A stretch of DNA of 64,000 nt from Candidozyma auris (lineage: Eukaryota > Ascomycota > Pichiomycetes > Serinales > Metschnikowiaceae). Position numbers and translations under genes: made by a program. The notes under the pieces were generated by a model. That model was not told where the DNA came from. It made no database searches and worked only from the letters and a program-made list of their open reading frames with translations. Of the stretch, positions 39,101 through 48,164 are shown in pieces; within the stretch, counting starts at the first letter, position 1; every line of letters begins with the position of its first letter. Location: assembly GCF_003013715.1 (NCBI RefSeq), contig NC_072814.1, forward strand, positions 1,922,001 through 1,986,000, written 5' to 3'.

Positions 39101-40753
39101 TACAAAACAATCACCATATTGCCAACAACGAATGGTTTGCCGGTAAGAGAGTTTGCGGATAAATTGGTACATGCTCTCAAGGCTCTTGATCGTCATGTTA
39201 TCGCTTTGGATCGAACCTCCACCTTGTCTCACTTGGGTAGACACGCGTTTGATGAAAGACTTGCTCAACTTAGACTTTCGGGCTACTTTGCATATCTTGA
39301 AGAGGAGTATCAGACAGTTGTTTACATTTGTGACTCTCCATTGAAGTCGTCATGGACATCAACGTGTATATCACAAGGTGATTGCATACTTCTCTTGGCT
39401 GATGCCGAAGATTATGAGACAGCGGCGAATGTTGGTGATTATGAGAGACTCCTCTTAAAACTCAAAACTACTGCCAGAACGGAATTGTGTTTGCTCCATC
39501 CTGAGCCATCTGTGTTCCCAGGGTCAACAAGCATTTGGCTTAAAAACAGAATATGGGTTCAGGGTCATCATCATATCCACATGGAGGTCATTAAGCAACA
39601 TAACGAGAAGCCTGCTAAGAAGAAGCAGAATATGCTTACTGACTTGGCCGTCAAACTCAGTACCAAGGCGAACCCTAACATAAAGATGAAGTTTGAGAAC
39701 GTGAAATCTAGGGCCATGAACTCTTTGATCAAACTCAATAACCGTGTCAATAAAGCTGACGATGTCCCAGTGTTATACAAGAACGACTTCATGAGATTGG
39801 CGAGGATTTTGTCAAATGAAGCTGTTGGCTTGGTACTTGGTGGCGGAGGTTCGAGGGGTATTTCCCATGTAGGCGTTGTGACTGCCCTTGAGAAGCACGG
39901 TATTCCAGTAGACTTGATCGGAGGTACATCCATTGGGTCTTTTGTCGGTGGCTTGTATGCGAAAGAGAATAATATCGTGTCAATCTACGGTATGACGAAA
40001 AAATTCTCAAGAAGAATTGGAGCAGTGTGGAGGATGCTCTTCGATTTAACGTATCCAGTGACATCGTACATCACAGGTCATGAGTTCAACCGAGGTATTT
40101 GGAAGGTTTTTGGTGTACATGAGATTGAGGATTTTTGGATTCGTTACTTCTGTAATTCAACGAACATCACCAACTCTACAATGGAAATCCACGAAAGAGG
40201 TTATGCCTGGCGTTTCATAAGAGCTTCGATGTCATTAGCTGGTCTTCTACCGCCTATTACCTACAACGGGCTGATGCTTTTAGACGGTGGGTACCTTGAT
40301 AATCTTCCAGTAATGGAGATGAAAGTGAGAGGTGCAAAGCACATTGTGGCTGTGGATGTTGGTTCTGTGGATGACAGAACTCCAATGAATTATGGAGATA
40401 CACTTTCGGGGTTCTGGGTTCTCTTCAATCGCTGGAATCCATTTTCCAAGCACCCTGATGTACCTAACATGATGGACATCCAATTGCGCTTGGCGTATGT
40501 TGCTAGTGTGAATGCTCTCGAGGCAGCTAAGAAAATGCCTGGAATCATGTATCTCAGACCCCCAATCGACGACTATGCGACACTAGACTTCATGAAGTTT
40601 GACGAGATCTACAATGTGGGATTGGCGTATGCTGATGAAATCATCGGCAAGTGGGCAAGAGAAGGCAAATTGCCCAAATTTGCAGGTGTTTCAAACTTGA
40701 AACTGAAAGAGGGCCATCCTTCAAAGAGTATGTTCAGAAGAAACTCTATTTAA
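36128..40753 (+). CDS. NTE1: Neuropathy-target-esterase-type lysophospholipase
   Basis: 1541 aa from ATG 36128 (MDPVDTVE); the frame is open 12 codons earlier but from TTG. Two N-terminal membrane segments (about residues 35-100) are followed by cyclic-nucleotide-binding-like domains (one near residue 180-260 with a long Ser-rich insertion, others from about residue 700 to 970, e.g. PGHVIVQQNEPSPGLFYVI and GGVLCSQGDLANGFHVVLSG). The patatin domain has GGGGSRG, the nucleophile elbow GTSIG with S1268 and the DGG motif with D1386. Nte1 deacylates phosphatidylcholine to glycerophosphocholine at the ER and affects Opi1 signalling. The length matches the family (about 1.4-1.7 thousand residues). 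Confidence 0.97.
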   Translation: MDPVDTVEAVASTLTSSLALEYLPPAKDSVSSITFFTASLWYWLWVFFKIMNYVVVIIPTIVLNMLQMSFQITLSLLSILIGLVVTVSLCYFIVRHKYLTRYSKDTLPPKQENLGHNTRGIDYVTELRKRRGNDRSKTYLDEFLSAIKVFGYLERPVFHELTKNMTTQRLEADEILYLDEKLGFSIVVEGTVQVYTKMQDKHGAHFEFDEDNDKADKDDILIIRGQHYQLLNEVKSGSALSSLLSTLDLFHTRNTAISSPAFGPPLSQLRRANIARPKPMLHSRFNSRHSSTSTPIEPLSLSPDRSTSPLQGKPDDLRNYFNSPRINATQQPLGESTVGTPLEHGSFPIYDELPEVVARPKPLTSNNGYPSTATIAIIPGLAFQRVQTRYPKATSHIVTMVLTRLYKVTMNTVNTYLGLIREVFDAEIALNAINEECKLPSYLYDGVIENYNHQRADERDGELENSTHILSKSKKRQKVLHRESSSRYVVLASRSKPSHPGDLLSSVPLSRTSDYGKLQNSSMSDESGTLTSWDSQRHPNPNEISKYRVSPVLKKSSLTRKENIRNRSFSDEREETEETSLRIAIVENLFKLLGIDENSSQLNMSGVANGQISADSSMVGLSSLMSDHSLPVSIERNIFDAGKERSSSFSSPYLGYRTSLSHNSQKFYNTIHHSSKTDQSEANGLSASDRPPSSSEVNFSTVKNAFSKHIEVKYYKPGHVIVQQNEPSPGLFYVIHGGLDIIHDSHKDNKYESVSKRLYSVKPGGLAGYLSSIVGIRSLVSIKSSKDEGAIVAHISKNDLTRLTDKFYFLQLPVAAKLKSLLPSLIVTIDFALEWCHIPAGGVLCSQGDLANGFHVVLSGRFRVVKNKKMKVDNDDDVPSENLIDESNVPKHHQDDDDFEVLGEYGHGASIGEVEVLTASRRTNSLIAVRDSETARIPRTLFEMLSLQNPSIMVKVSRIVANRSLEASKRDRTNTLIATTSKSSFAEINNDYKTITILPTTNGLPVREFADKLVHALKALDRHVIALDRTSTLSHLGRHAFDERLAQLRLSGYFAYLEEEYQTVVYICDSPLKSSWTSTCISQGDCILLLADAEDYETAANVGDYERLLLKLKTTARTELCLLHPEPSVFPGSTSIWLKNRIWVQGHHHIHMEVIKQHNEKPAKKKQNMLTDLAVKLSTKANPNIKMKFENVKSRAMNSLIKLNNRVNKADDVPVLYKNDFMRLARILSNEAVGLVLGGGGSRGISHVGVVTALEKHGIPVDLIGGTSIGSFVGGLYAKENNIVSIYGMTKKFSRRIGAVWRMLFDLTYPVTSYITGHEFNRGIWKVFGVHEIEDFWIRYFCNSTNITNSTMEIHERGYAWRFIRASMSLAGLLPPITYNGLMLLDGGYLDNLPVMEMKVRGAKHIVAVDVGSVDDRTPMNYGDTLSGFWVLFNRWNPFSKHPDVPNMMDIQLRLAYVASVNALEAAKKMPGIMYLRPPIDDYATLDFMKFDEIYNVGLAYADEIIGKWAREGKLPKFAGVSNLKLKEGHPSKSMFRRNSI

Positions 40754-40828
40754 ATTGCATGTATAGTATAATCCACACTATACCCCAGATAATCATTGCG
40801 ATGCGCATCGCAAGTTATCAATATGTAG

Positions 40829-42745
40829 ATGCTACTACTAAGGAACATAGCGAAAGCTCGAATATTTGCAAGGCTAATTCATCATGATAGAGCAGAGCAG
40901 CTAGAGACTGTGAAGGCTCTAGCCGATAATTCCCGAAGAATGATACTTGTGCCCAAAGTGGAAGCAAACTTTAATCATCTTATACAGAAACTTCATCGAC
41001 AGCCTCACGAGCTGGAGTATTCTCCGCAGCAACGGGCAATTTGGGACGTTATAAGAGCAAAGAATAACTTACTTCTTCGCGGAACTGCTCAACTGCGTAA
41101 GACTCTAGCAATTGCCGCATTGTCTGTGAATAGAGCGCTCACACATGCACCGCTTAAGCTGAGAAGGTTTCTAGATACCTTAATTGTTGTTCCCACAGAC
41201 TTGCTCGTTGAAAAATATCGATTGTATATAAGCAGTCTCATCGAGGATCTACCGAAAGAATGTTGTCCTTCGAGAGAAACCGCAGAGTCAGAGATTGGGT
41301 ATGAGCCGTTCAAGGCTCGATTCGTGGACAGCGAAGGCAACACTTCTGAGACATTTACAGGGGAGATTGAGTTTCCTCAAGTCCTCGTTCTGACACCTTC
41401 TGGACTAGAACAGGCTCTCACTACTACTCCGAATATTTTCTTCTCGTTGCGTCTCCTTGCATTGGACGATTTTGATTTCATGGTGAGCAGTACTGGTGGT
41501 GGAGAGGATAACAAACATTTCATGCAAAAGGGTGAGAAGGGTAGAATTCGCTCTAAGCTTATCGAATGTGTAAAGCAAGTGTCGATCAAGCATTTGGCTG
41601 CGTATAAAGAAAAGCTAACGCAAAGGCTCCACCAAGTTGAAAGTGAATCGAGTGCCGATTATGCCTTCTCGGCATCCGAACATGTAATGGCACTACCGAT
41701 CGACGATGTCTCAAAAGGAGTTGACGATAAGCTTGTGAAGCGACTTATCTCAGTGAAGCGGAACTTGCCATATTTACCTCCGCAGTTCTGTATCGTCTCT
41801 GAAGCAGTGTCGCCATTTAACACGAATTTCGATGGGTACAAAAAAACACTTACACTGATGTATAAGATTGTTGACTTTTATCGAAAAGAGAAGTGCATTC
41901 ACTACAGGGACAGGAAGCTTATTGATGTGGAAGAACTCGATTTAAGTACCCAAAAAAATTGGCTCGATTCTTTTGTGGGGCTCCCTCCAACTGTTTACCT
42001 TGGCTGTGCTCAAAGTAAAGCCGGTTATAAGAAGACGAAGATCAAAGCTCTAGAGCTGGAGTATGTTGCCGGTCTTTCGAGTACCATAACAAAAAGCAAA
42101 GAGCTTCGGAAGTATTGTCTGAACGACAATCAGAAGAAGTTCTTGACGCAAAGAGTGGTACAAGAGGACGTTAGAGACAAGACAGGTTTTCATGTTTTAC
42201 TCCAAAAAGTATTGCACAAATTTTATCTTACCAATACTAGCAAAATGCCGTTCTTGATTGTTGTGCCCCCATACGTTGACCTTAAATGTATTCCAGCTTC
42301 CGATGGTCAAGAACTTCAGATGCAAACTTTTGATGATTTAAACGAACGCTCAATTGATGCCCTTGAAGCACATTTTAGGACTACCAAAACACATCTTTGC
42401 ATACATCCCCATCACCTACTTGGCCAGACTTATCACGGCGTCCAAAATATGTTGATTGTTGGATTGGACTCTTTAATAGCTGCCACAGCGTTTGAAAGAA
42501 ACGTAACGAGGTCCCACCTTTTGGGATTGTTGAATCCAAACTTGGATCTTTTTGGCTTTTACTTCGCAAAGCTCATAGACTCGAGATCTGCTTCTGCTTC
42601 ATCTAATTTAGTGTTGTTACGAGATGATGTTGTCCGCAAGAAAGATGCAGAAGCAACGAGATCGCTTGAAGCTGACTATAATAAGTTTGAGCAAATCCTT
42701 CTTTCCAACGATATATGTCTGTTGGCAAAAGTGAGACAATTATAA
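40829..42745 (+). CDS. Degenerate DEAD-box helicase-like mitochondrial protein
   Basis: 638 aa, starting 75 bp after NTE1. The first about 20 residues (MLLLRNIAKARIFARLIHH) look like a mitochondrial presequence. A DEAD-box RecA1 order is visible but eroded: a Q-motif-like YSPQQRAIWDVI, motif I GTAQxRKT at residues 85-92 where x is CTG (Ser in this clade), motif Ia VVPTDLL, Ib LTPSGLEQAL and, in place of DEAD, LDDFDFM at about residues 212-218. The glycine of GKT is Arg and the arginine-finger HRIGR motif is not found, so ATPase activity is doubtful. It could be a fast-evolving counterpart of mitochondrial Mrh4 (large-subunit ribosome assembly), but that is a guess. Confidence 0.6.
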   Translation: MLLLRNIAKARIFARLIHHDRAEQLETVKALADNSRRMILVPKVEANFNHLIQKLHRQPHELEYSPQQRAIWDVIRAKNNLLLRGTAQLRKTLAIAALSVNRALTHAPLKLRRFLDTLIVVPTDLLVEKYRLYISSLIEDLPKECCPSRETAESEIGYEPFKARFVDSEGNTSETFTGEIEFPQVLVLTPSGLEQALTTTPNIFFSLRLLALDDFDFMVSSTGGGEDNKHFMQKGEKGRIRSKLIECVKQVSIKHLAAYKEKLTQRLHQVESESSADYAFSASEHVMALPIDDVSKGVDDKLVKRLISVKRNLPYLPPQFCIVSEAVSPFNTNFDGYKKTLTLMYKIVDFYRKEKCIHYRDRKLIDVEELDLSTQKNWLDSFVGLPPTVYLGCAQSKAGYKKTKIKALELEYVAGLSSTITKSKELRKYCLNDNQKKFLTQRVVQEDVRDKTGFHVLLQKVLHKFYLTNTSKMPFLIVVPPYVDLKCIPASDGQELQMQTFDDLNERSIDALEAHFRTTKTHLCIHPHHLLGQTYHGVQNMLIVGLDSLIAATAFERNVTRSHLLGLLNPNLDLFGFYFAKLIDSRSASASSNLVLLRDDVVRKKDAEATRSLEADYNKFEQILLSNDICLLAKVRQL

Positions 42746-42796
42746 TCTAATGAAATCCATTATCCTATGTATATATTTAACACCGTTAAAGTGACC

Positions 42797-45184
42797 TTAG
42801 CCACGGTTTCTATGTTCATTTACAGTCATGAGCGTTTTGTAGAAATCTTCGACTATCCTGTTGGACCGAATCCTTTCACTTCTAAAATTGACAACTTGGA
42901 GTGAATCTCGAGAGACAGCTCTAGAAAGAGCAACATATGCTTGCCCATACTCGAATATACGACCCAAATTGACCTTCACATGTGATAGAGTGAGACCCTG
43001 AGACTTGTGGATTGATAAAGCCCATGCTAGCATTAATGGAAGCTGCAAACGAGACACCAAGACTTCATCGTTCTCATTTACATGCTCCCACCTCTCGGGT
43101 TCCATAAGCACATCTCTGGTTGTAACATTGTCGGGATTTGTGAACCTTACCAAAGGATACTTGGCTTTCCTCGACAGCTTCTCAAGTCTTTCCAATAGCC
43201 TTATCTTGCGACGGCGATTTTCCTCAAACGGGTCAAGTCTTTCTTTGCTCTCCTCTGTCGGCTTATCTTCAACATCGTAATTATCATCATAAAAGAAATC
43301 AAAGACGTTGTCAAGCATGGATTCCTTTTTGACATAATTTTGTTCTTCTCCCTTCACTGGCAGCAGTGAGGACACTTCAATTTTCTTTTTGAGAAGCTTT
43401 GCTTTGTATTCTTGGTAATCCAAATCTGGGTGCTGCTCCATCATCTCGCGACCCATGTACACATCTCGGTCGACAAATTCGATAACTTTTCCTATTGAGC
43501 CGTTCACGAGACCATCTTCAAAGTTCTTCAAGCACATAACTTGGGCGCCTTTCTTGAGATGTAAGCGTGGAGGTGCCAAAAAGTTGGACAAAATTGCTGA
43601 CTTCACCGTTGATGAAAGAGTCCCACTATCAATGGCTTCATATAAATATGTCTCCCCCTCTAGACGGGCGAGTTGAAGGTTATTGGCTCTATCAACCTCA
43701 CTTCTAGTCGCATATAATTCTGCTGGTACAATTCCTGCTGGACAAGATAGAGGTCTGGATAAACGCAAAAATTCCCTCTCAGATTCCGCAGTGACGAGTC
43801 CATTTCTCATATCATTAAGCATCTCGATAAATTTCTCGTCACCTTTCTGACGAAACACCTCTTCTAGAATAATTGAGGATTTAATGCACTCATTCCAAGC
43901 ATCGGATTCAAACGCAAACATCGCATCGTCTTTGTGTGCTGTACCATCAGCGTTATACTGGGTCTTACTGACCGGCGGGAGCTGGAAAAAGTCACCAGAT
44001 AACACTAACTGAATACCACCGAAAGGAACATCCTTCTTCCTGCGAAGATTTCGAGCTATCTTGTCTAGTTTGTCCAAGAGGCGACCGTCGATCATCGATA
44101 TTTCATCTATAATTAAAACTCTAATATTCTTCCATCGCTGTAACGCTGCACGATTGCGTTTCACTTGTTTTAATAGGGTATTTATGTCGCTGTTGCCCAA
44201 ACCAATGCCTGAGAAGCTATGAACGGTTGTGCCGCCGACATGATGAGCGGCTAACCCTGTGGAGGCAGTGATGGCGATCTTGTCTGGCGAATATTTGGAT
44301 TTTAGCTCTTTGATGATCTTTTTGAGTAACACAGACTTACCGGTACCTGCAGACCCTGTGAAAAATAGAGATTCACCTTTGAGTACTAAATCCATAACAT
44401 ACTTCTGCTCTCGCGATAAGATGAAGGGAACGACCTTCTTCGCTCTTGTAGCAATTTGGGCCTGGGAGCGAGGATCTTGCTCCCATGCTATGTGCATCGG
44501 CTTTTGTGTAGCTAGCTGTATGGTGGGATTCGATAGTGGCACTTTTCGAAGACCGCTGTGTGTATTGGAATTGTGGTTTATTGGATTTTGTGGTGATTCT
44601 GCAGTTGACTCCTGCCCAGCAGCAGTGCTGAAAGTTCTTGCACTCTCAATTCTTGGTCTCTTCTTCTGTGGAGACCCTTGTAGCAGTGTTAATCGAGAAG
44701 ACATCTCAACCTTGACCTGTGGAGAAGTAGGACGAAGAGGGGAGGAACACTTCGACTTTGGTTCTGATTGTATCGTGCTTGATTTTTGGAGAGCATTTTG
44801 CAGACCTTGAGGCAGGGATTCCGCTCTAACAAAAAGTGGTGATGACGGTAGCCTGTCTTGTAGACCATTTGTGCCTGTTTTCACGGAAACGTTTGGAGGA
44901 GCGTCAGAGTGGGTACATAGACCTACAAGGTCTTGCGAATCAAAAGGATCATCGGAAAAACTTCCATGTTCCTGATGTGACTGTTGGGATTCATCAAAAG
45001 AAGTAAGATCAACGCCCTGGAGAATATTCAAAGTGTCCTGTGTGGGCACGAGCCCCCTCCAAGGGTTGTTCTCAACTGAAGATGTGGTTGCAGCCTGGGA
45101 ACCGCTCATAAAAGACCGACGAAGACAAATGGAGTGTGGATATAGCGGAATGCGGAAGACAAGACGTGACAGAAAGGAATTCAT
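42797..45184 (-). CDS. PIF1: Pif1 5'-3' DNA helicase
   Basis: 795 aa. SF1B helicase core: Walker A FTGSAGTGKS near residue 276, IIDEISMIDGRLLD (motif II), FGGIQLVLSGDFFQLPPV (motif III region, Pif1 signature), LAWALSIHKSQGLTL and GQAYVALSRA (motifs V-VI). The N-terminal 26 residues (MNSFLSRLVFRIPLYPHSIC then LRRSF) form a mitochondrial presequence; the next ATG at 45109 (MSGSQAAT) would give a nuclear form, as in S. cerevisiae PIF1. About 240 disordered residues follow. It unwinds G-quadruplexes, inhibits telomerase and maintains mtDNA. An acidic insert with PTEESKERLD lies between core motifs. It converges with the preceding gene, 51 bp apart. Confidence 0.96.
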   Translation of the reverse strand: MNSFLSRLVFRIPLYPHSICLRRSFMSGSQAATTSSVENNPWRGLVPTQDTLNILQGVDLTSFDESQQSHQEHGSFSDDPFDSQDLVGLCTHSDAPPNVSVKTGTNGLQDRLPSSPLFVRAESLPQGLQNALQKSSTIQSEPKSKCSSPLRPTSPQVKVEMSSRLTLLQGSPQKKRPRIESARTFSTAAGQESTAESPQNPINHNSNTHSGLRKVPLSNPTIQLATQKPMHIAWEQDPRSQAQIATRAKKVVPFILSREQKYVMDLVLKGESLFFTGSAGTGKSVLLKKIIKELKSKYSPDKIAITASTGLAAHHVGGTTVHSFSGIGLGNSDINTLLKQVKRNRAALQRWKNIRVLIIDEISMIDGRLLDKLDKIARNLRRKKDVPFGGIQLVLSGDFFQLPPVSKTQYNADGTAHKDDAMFAFESDAWNECIKSSIILEEVFRQKGDEKFIEMLNDMRNGLVTAESEREFLRLSRPLSCPAGIVPAELYATRSEVDRANNLQLARLEGETYLYEAIDSGTLSSTVKSAILSNFLAPPRLHLKKGAQVMCLKNFEDGLVNGSIGKVIEFVDRDVYMGREMMEQHPDLDYQEYKAKLLKKKIEVSSLLPVKGEEQNYVKKESMLDNVFDFFYDDNYDVEDKPTEESKERLDPFEENRRRKIRLLERLEKLSRKAKYPLVRFTNPDNVTTRDVLMEPERWEHVNENDEVLVSRLQLPLMLAWALSIHKSQGLTLSHVKVNLGRIFEYGQAYVALSRAVSRDSLQVVNFRSERIRSNRIVEDFYKTLMTVNEHRNRG

Positions 45185-45534
45185 ATAATTTTGCTTCTGT
45201 GTAGCATGAGTTTGGATGAACCAGGGTGAAAAGGTGTACGATAAACAGATGAGAAGCGTATGCTAGTAAAGGCGTAGATAGGCGGTCTCGTCACGTGGAA
45301 ACTAAGCAAACAGACGTGTACTCCGACTCACTGCTTTAGAATGCTAATACTTGATGCTTACTCGTTTCCTCAGATTTGAAGATAATATAAAGTGAATCTA
45401 TTTTTTGTTTTAGGTGTTGGTGTACTTTTTTTTTAGTAGTAGTATACTGATCTTCACTGAACTCAATTTAACATTTAGTGCGCACAAAGAACTACTAGGT
45501 ACTGAAAGATCACCAAAGCTACTCCACAAAAGGA
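45185..45534. promoter_or_regulatory. Divergent promoter PIF1 / SEC39
   Basis: 350 bp. T-rich tracts occur at about 45399-45410 and 45428-45435. No TATA, RNA gene or copy of the recurrent motif is seen. A CACGTG-type E-box (TCACGTGG) lies at 45292-45299. Confidence 0.45.
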
Positions 45535-48027
45535 ATGCTGAACTCTGGCATCTCTGAGCTCGACTTCCTCGATGCCCAGCTATATTTAGCGGTCAATGAT
45601 GTCCTAGCCACCCATCCTGAGCATATCGAAAGTTTGATGGCAAGAATTGTGCCATTAAGCAAGACTGGGCAACTACGCTGCATCAACACGCCGAATCTTT
45701 TGAGAAGTTTTATTTTTGGAGTCAGCCCTATAAATGTCGAATTGAAGGTTCTAGTTGACTTTGCCAAAGCGCTACTACGTCGTGATCTGCAAAACTCGCT
45801 GCTTGAAATTAGTGAGCTTATGGATGATGTGGAGGATACTTTGCTGTGGATTATTCGTGAATTCTCGGTGAACTTGCCTGAGGATGACGAGTCTGTCATA
45901 AGGGCTTCATCAAATTTGGAGGCCGAGTATGCTCAGAGGAGCAAAAATTTAAACTACACGTCCTGTGAAACCTACGCTAGTTTCGCCATGGCTAAGCTTC
46001 TTGAACTCTCAAGATTCACTTCCGATTTGGAGCAATATGACTTTTTGTGTCAGTCTGTGGGTGACTCCCAACACTTTGAGGAGTGGTACAATGGAATCGT
46101 GAGGCCTTATAATTACTTTAGGCGCCAGTATGGTGCCACGATGGATCCCAACACTGTCTCATATGACTACCTTAGCAGAGTATCATTTTTTGAGACAGTT
46201 GATTTCTTTCTTCACCCTCATGGTGAAGCAGTGAAAAAGTCTCATGTTCCGTGGTCTCCTCAGAAGATGCTTTCTGGTGTCCTTTTGCCCGTGAGTTTAT
46301 TCTACAATGCTGATATCACCCCTCTTTTGGAATGGGCGTTCAGCGATAAAAATTATCAGTCTTGGTTGGCTAGGCTATCCACATCTCGTACCACTATAGA
46401 GAGCATTTTGAATTTCACTTCCTATCGCGGCATGAAAATGCCATCTGAGTCTATCACGGCATCAGTGAGGTACTATATTGCTCTCATTTACTATTTTGCG
46501 CTTTATGGCGAGGCATCTGTTGCTTCAGTGGATATTTCGAGGGCGTATGATATGATAGACGACTCTGTTACAGTGCTTATTGAAGAGTTTGATGTTACAT
46601 ATTCTAGTGGGCCGCTTCTACCTGGGGGTATCGATATTGATAACTTACCCTCTTATTCCTCATTCCGCGGCTTTAGCACGAGCTTGGATAACCCACTCCG
46701 TCCACTATTCATGCTGAATTTGCAGAGTTGCTTGGCTTACTTGAAGAATGTCACTGCAACATGCTGCCAGGTGTATCCGGTCAATGGGCTCACTGTCCTG
46801 AAATATCTCAAGCTCAGTCAAAGTGGTCTTACTGACGTGGAGTTGATTAAAAAAGAGATTCTTCGCGTCCTTGCCCATCTCAAATCGTCCAACCATGAAA
46901 AACTTCTTCATTCCGTGAGACTCATAACATCCGCGTTTGTCAAAGAAGACCAAGGTCTCAAGAAAGAAGTTAATCATCTTATCTTTGAAAGACTAATTGG
47001 CTCTAGTTTGTATTCTGCTGCATCAGAATTTTACGAAGAAAATCTTATGCATTATGCCAATGAAGTGTTCGAAGTCGTGTTAAAGAAATTCAAGTTCGAG
47101 TTCGAAGAGGCCTCAAGTTTGGATGAAAGATCGGGACATCTAAAGGAGGCAACAGAATGCGTGAGCTTTTTAAGTTGTCTTTCTTCGAGTGCTAAACTAG
47201 ATGAGATCCACAAGCAGCATATTGTGAAATTGAAACATCTACTCAAAGCTCTTCATAGTCTAAAGAACTTCAAGCTCTCTCTTGATGGCAGAGGCTCCGC
47301 CAAGCCTCTGCAGATACTCACAAAGATCTCAAGAACGGACGATAATGAAAACTTCACGCCATTCGCAATTGTGTCACACGTCTTGGAGCAGAATCCTAAA
47401 TCATATCATGCGTACGAAAAGCTTTACCGCATTGTCAATGACTTGGCCATATACTTAGGTATTGATGTATCACACGTTCCTTTCGCTAGGATTCAGTCTG
47501 CATGCATCGAATCAGCCCTTATTGACAACAATTTCGACTTTGCCTACAAGAATTCGAAGATGCTTTTTGATCATTACGCGACTGAAGAAAACCCTAGCCT
47601 TAACAATTACTGGCTTACGTTCTATCAAGCTGCAAAATACGTTTCGCCGGACTGGTTCAATGATGATGATGACGCACATGATAAACGAAAGCTCGAAATC
47701 TACCTTAAGCAGAGAGAGCTCTTGCTACTTACCCTTAAGCTAATTGGGCCGTCTAATTCTTCTGTTGATAATAGTCGCCTTATTTTATCACAGCTCAGGC
47801 AAAAAGAGAGGGAGATTGACTCTGCATTCGACGCACTCAATAATCAAAGTGAGCAAACCAACAAGGCACAGACACAATTGCCAACTCTACATATTCAGGA
47901 GAATGCTGGCAAATTGTTGAATGAGGCTTCAAAAACAACCTCTCATGCAAGTGATAAGTTATCTAACCTCTTTGTTTCGGGACTTGGGTGGGCAATCGGT
48001 GCCAACAGAAGGAATATAGACCACTGA
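45535..48027 (+). CDS. SEC39: Sec39-like subunit of the Dsl1 tethering complex
   Basis: 830 aa, helical throughout with no membrane segment. The pattern of short alpha-solenoid repeats and the C-terminal block with ACIESALIDNNFDFAYKNS and NYWLTFYQAAKYVSPDWF resembles the Sec39 domain found in yeast Sec39 and animal NBAS. Sec39 works with Dsl1 and Tip20 in tethering COPI vesicles to the ER. The protein is longer than S. cerevisiae Sec39 (709 aa); the last about 100 residues are hydrophilic. Assignment rests on pattern, so moderately confident. Confidence 0.65.
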   Translation: MLNSGISELDFLDAQLYLAVNDVLATHPEHIESLMARIVPLSKTGQLRCINTPNLLRSFIFGVSPINVELKVLVDFAKALLRRDLQNSLLEISELMDDVEDTLLWIIREFSVNLPEDDESVIRASSNLEAEYAQRSKNLNYTSCETYASFAMAKLLELSRFTSDLEQYDFLCQSVGDSQHFEEWYNGIVRPYNYFRRQYGATMDPNTVSYDYLSRVSFFETVDFFLHPHGEAVKKSHVPWSPQKMLSGVLLPVSLFYNADITPLLEWAFSDKNYQSWLARLSTSRTTIESILNFTSYRGMKMPSESITASVRYYIALIYYFALYGEASVASVDISRAYDMIDDSVTVLIEEFDVTYSSGPLLPGGIDIDNLPSYSSFRGFSTSLDNPLRPLFMLNLQSCLAYLKNVTATCCQVYPVNGLTVLKYLKLSQSGLTDVELIKKEILRVLAHLKSSNHEKLLHSVRLITSAFVKEDQGLKKEVNHLIFERLIGSSLYSAASEFYEENLMHYANEVFEVVLKKFKFEFEEASSLDERSGHLKEATECVSFLSCLSSSAKLDEIHKQHIVKLKHLLKALHSLKNFKLSLDGRGSAKPLQILTKISRTDDNENFTPFAIVSHVLEQNPKSYHAYEKLYRIVNDLAIYLGIDVSHVPFARIQSACIESALIDNNFDFAYKNSKMLFDHYATEENPSLNNYWLTFYQAAKYVSPDWFNDDDDAHDKRKLEIYLKQRELLLLTLKLIGPSNSSVDNSRLILSQLRQKEREIDSAFDALNNQSEQTNKAQTQLPTLHIQENAGKLLNEASKTTSHASDKLSNLFVSGLGWAIGANRRNIDH

Positions 48028-48084
48028 CTATAATATAGGCGAAAACATTAGACAAGCTAGGTTTTCCAAGTAGTACCTGAGTAG

Positions 48085-48095
48085 TTTTGCAGCCA
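48085..48095 (-). promoter_or_regulatory. Recurrent TGGCTGCAAAA motif copy
   Basis: TTTTGCAGCCA on the plus strand, in the 137-bp gap between SEC39 and the coiled-coil gene, 80 bp before the next ATG. This is the closest copy to a start codon in the window. Confidence 0.5.
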
Positions 48096-48164
48096 TCTGT
48101 ATATGCGACTCGCAGACAAACTATTTCGCAAAATTATGTCTCCAAAACACTACATATTTCGGGC

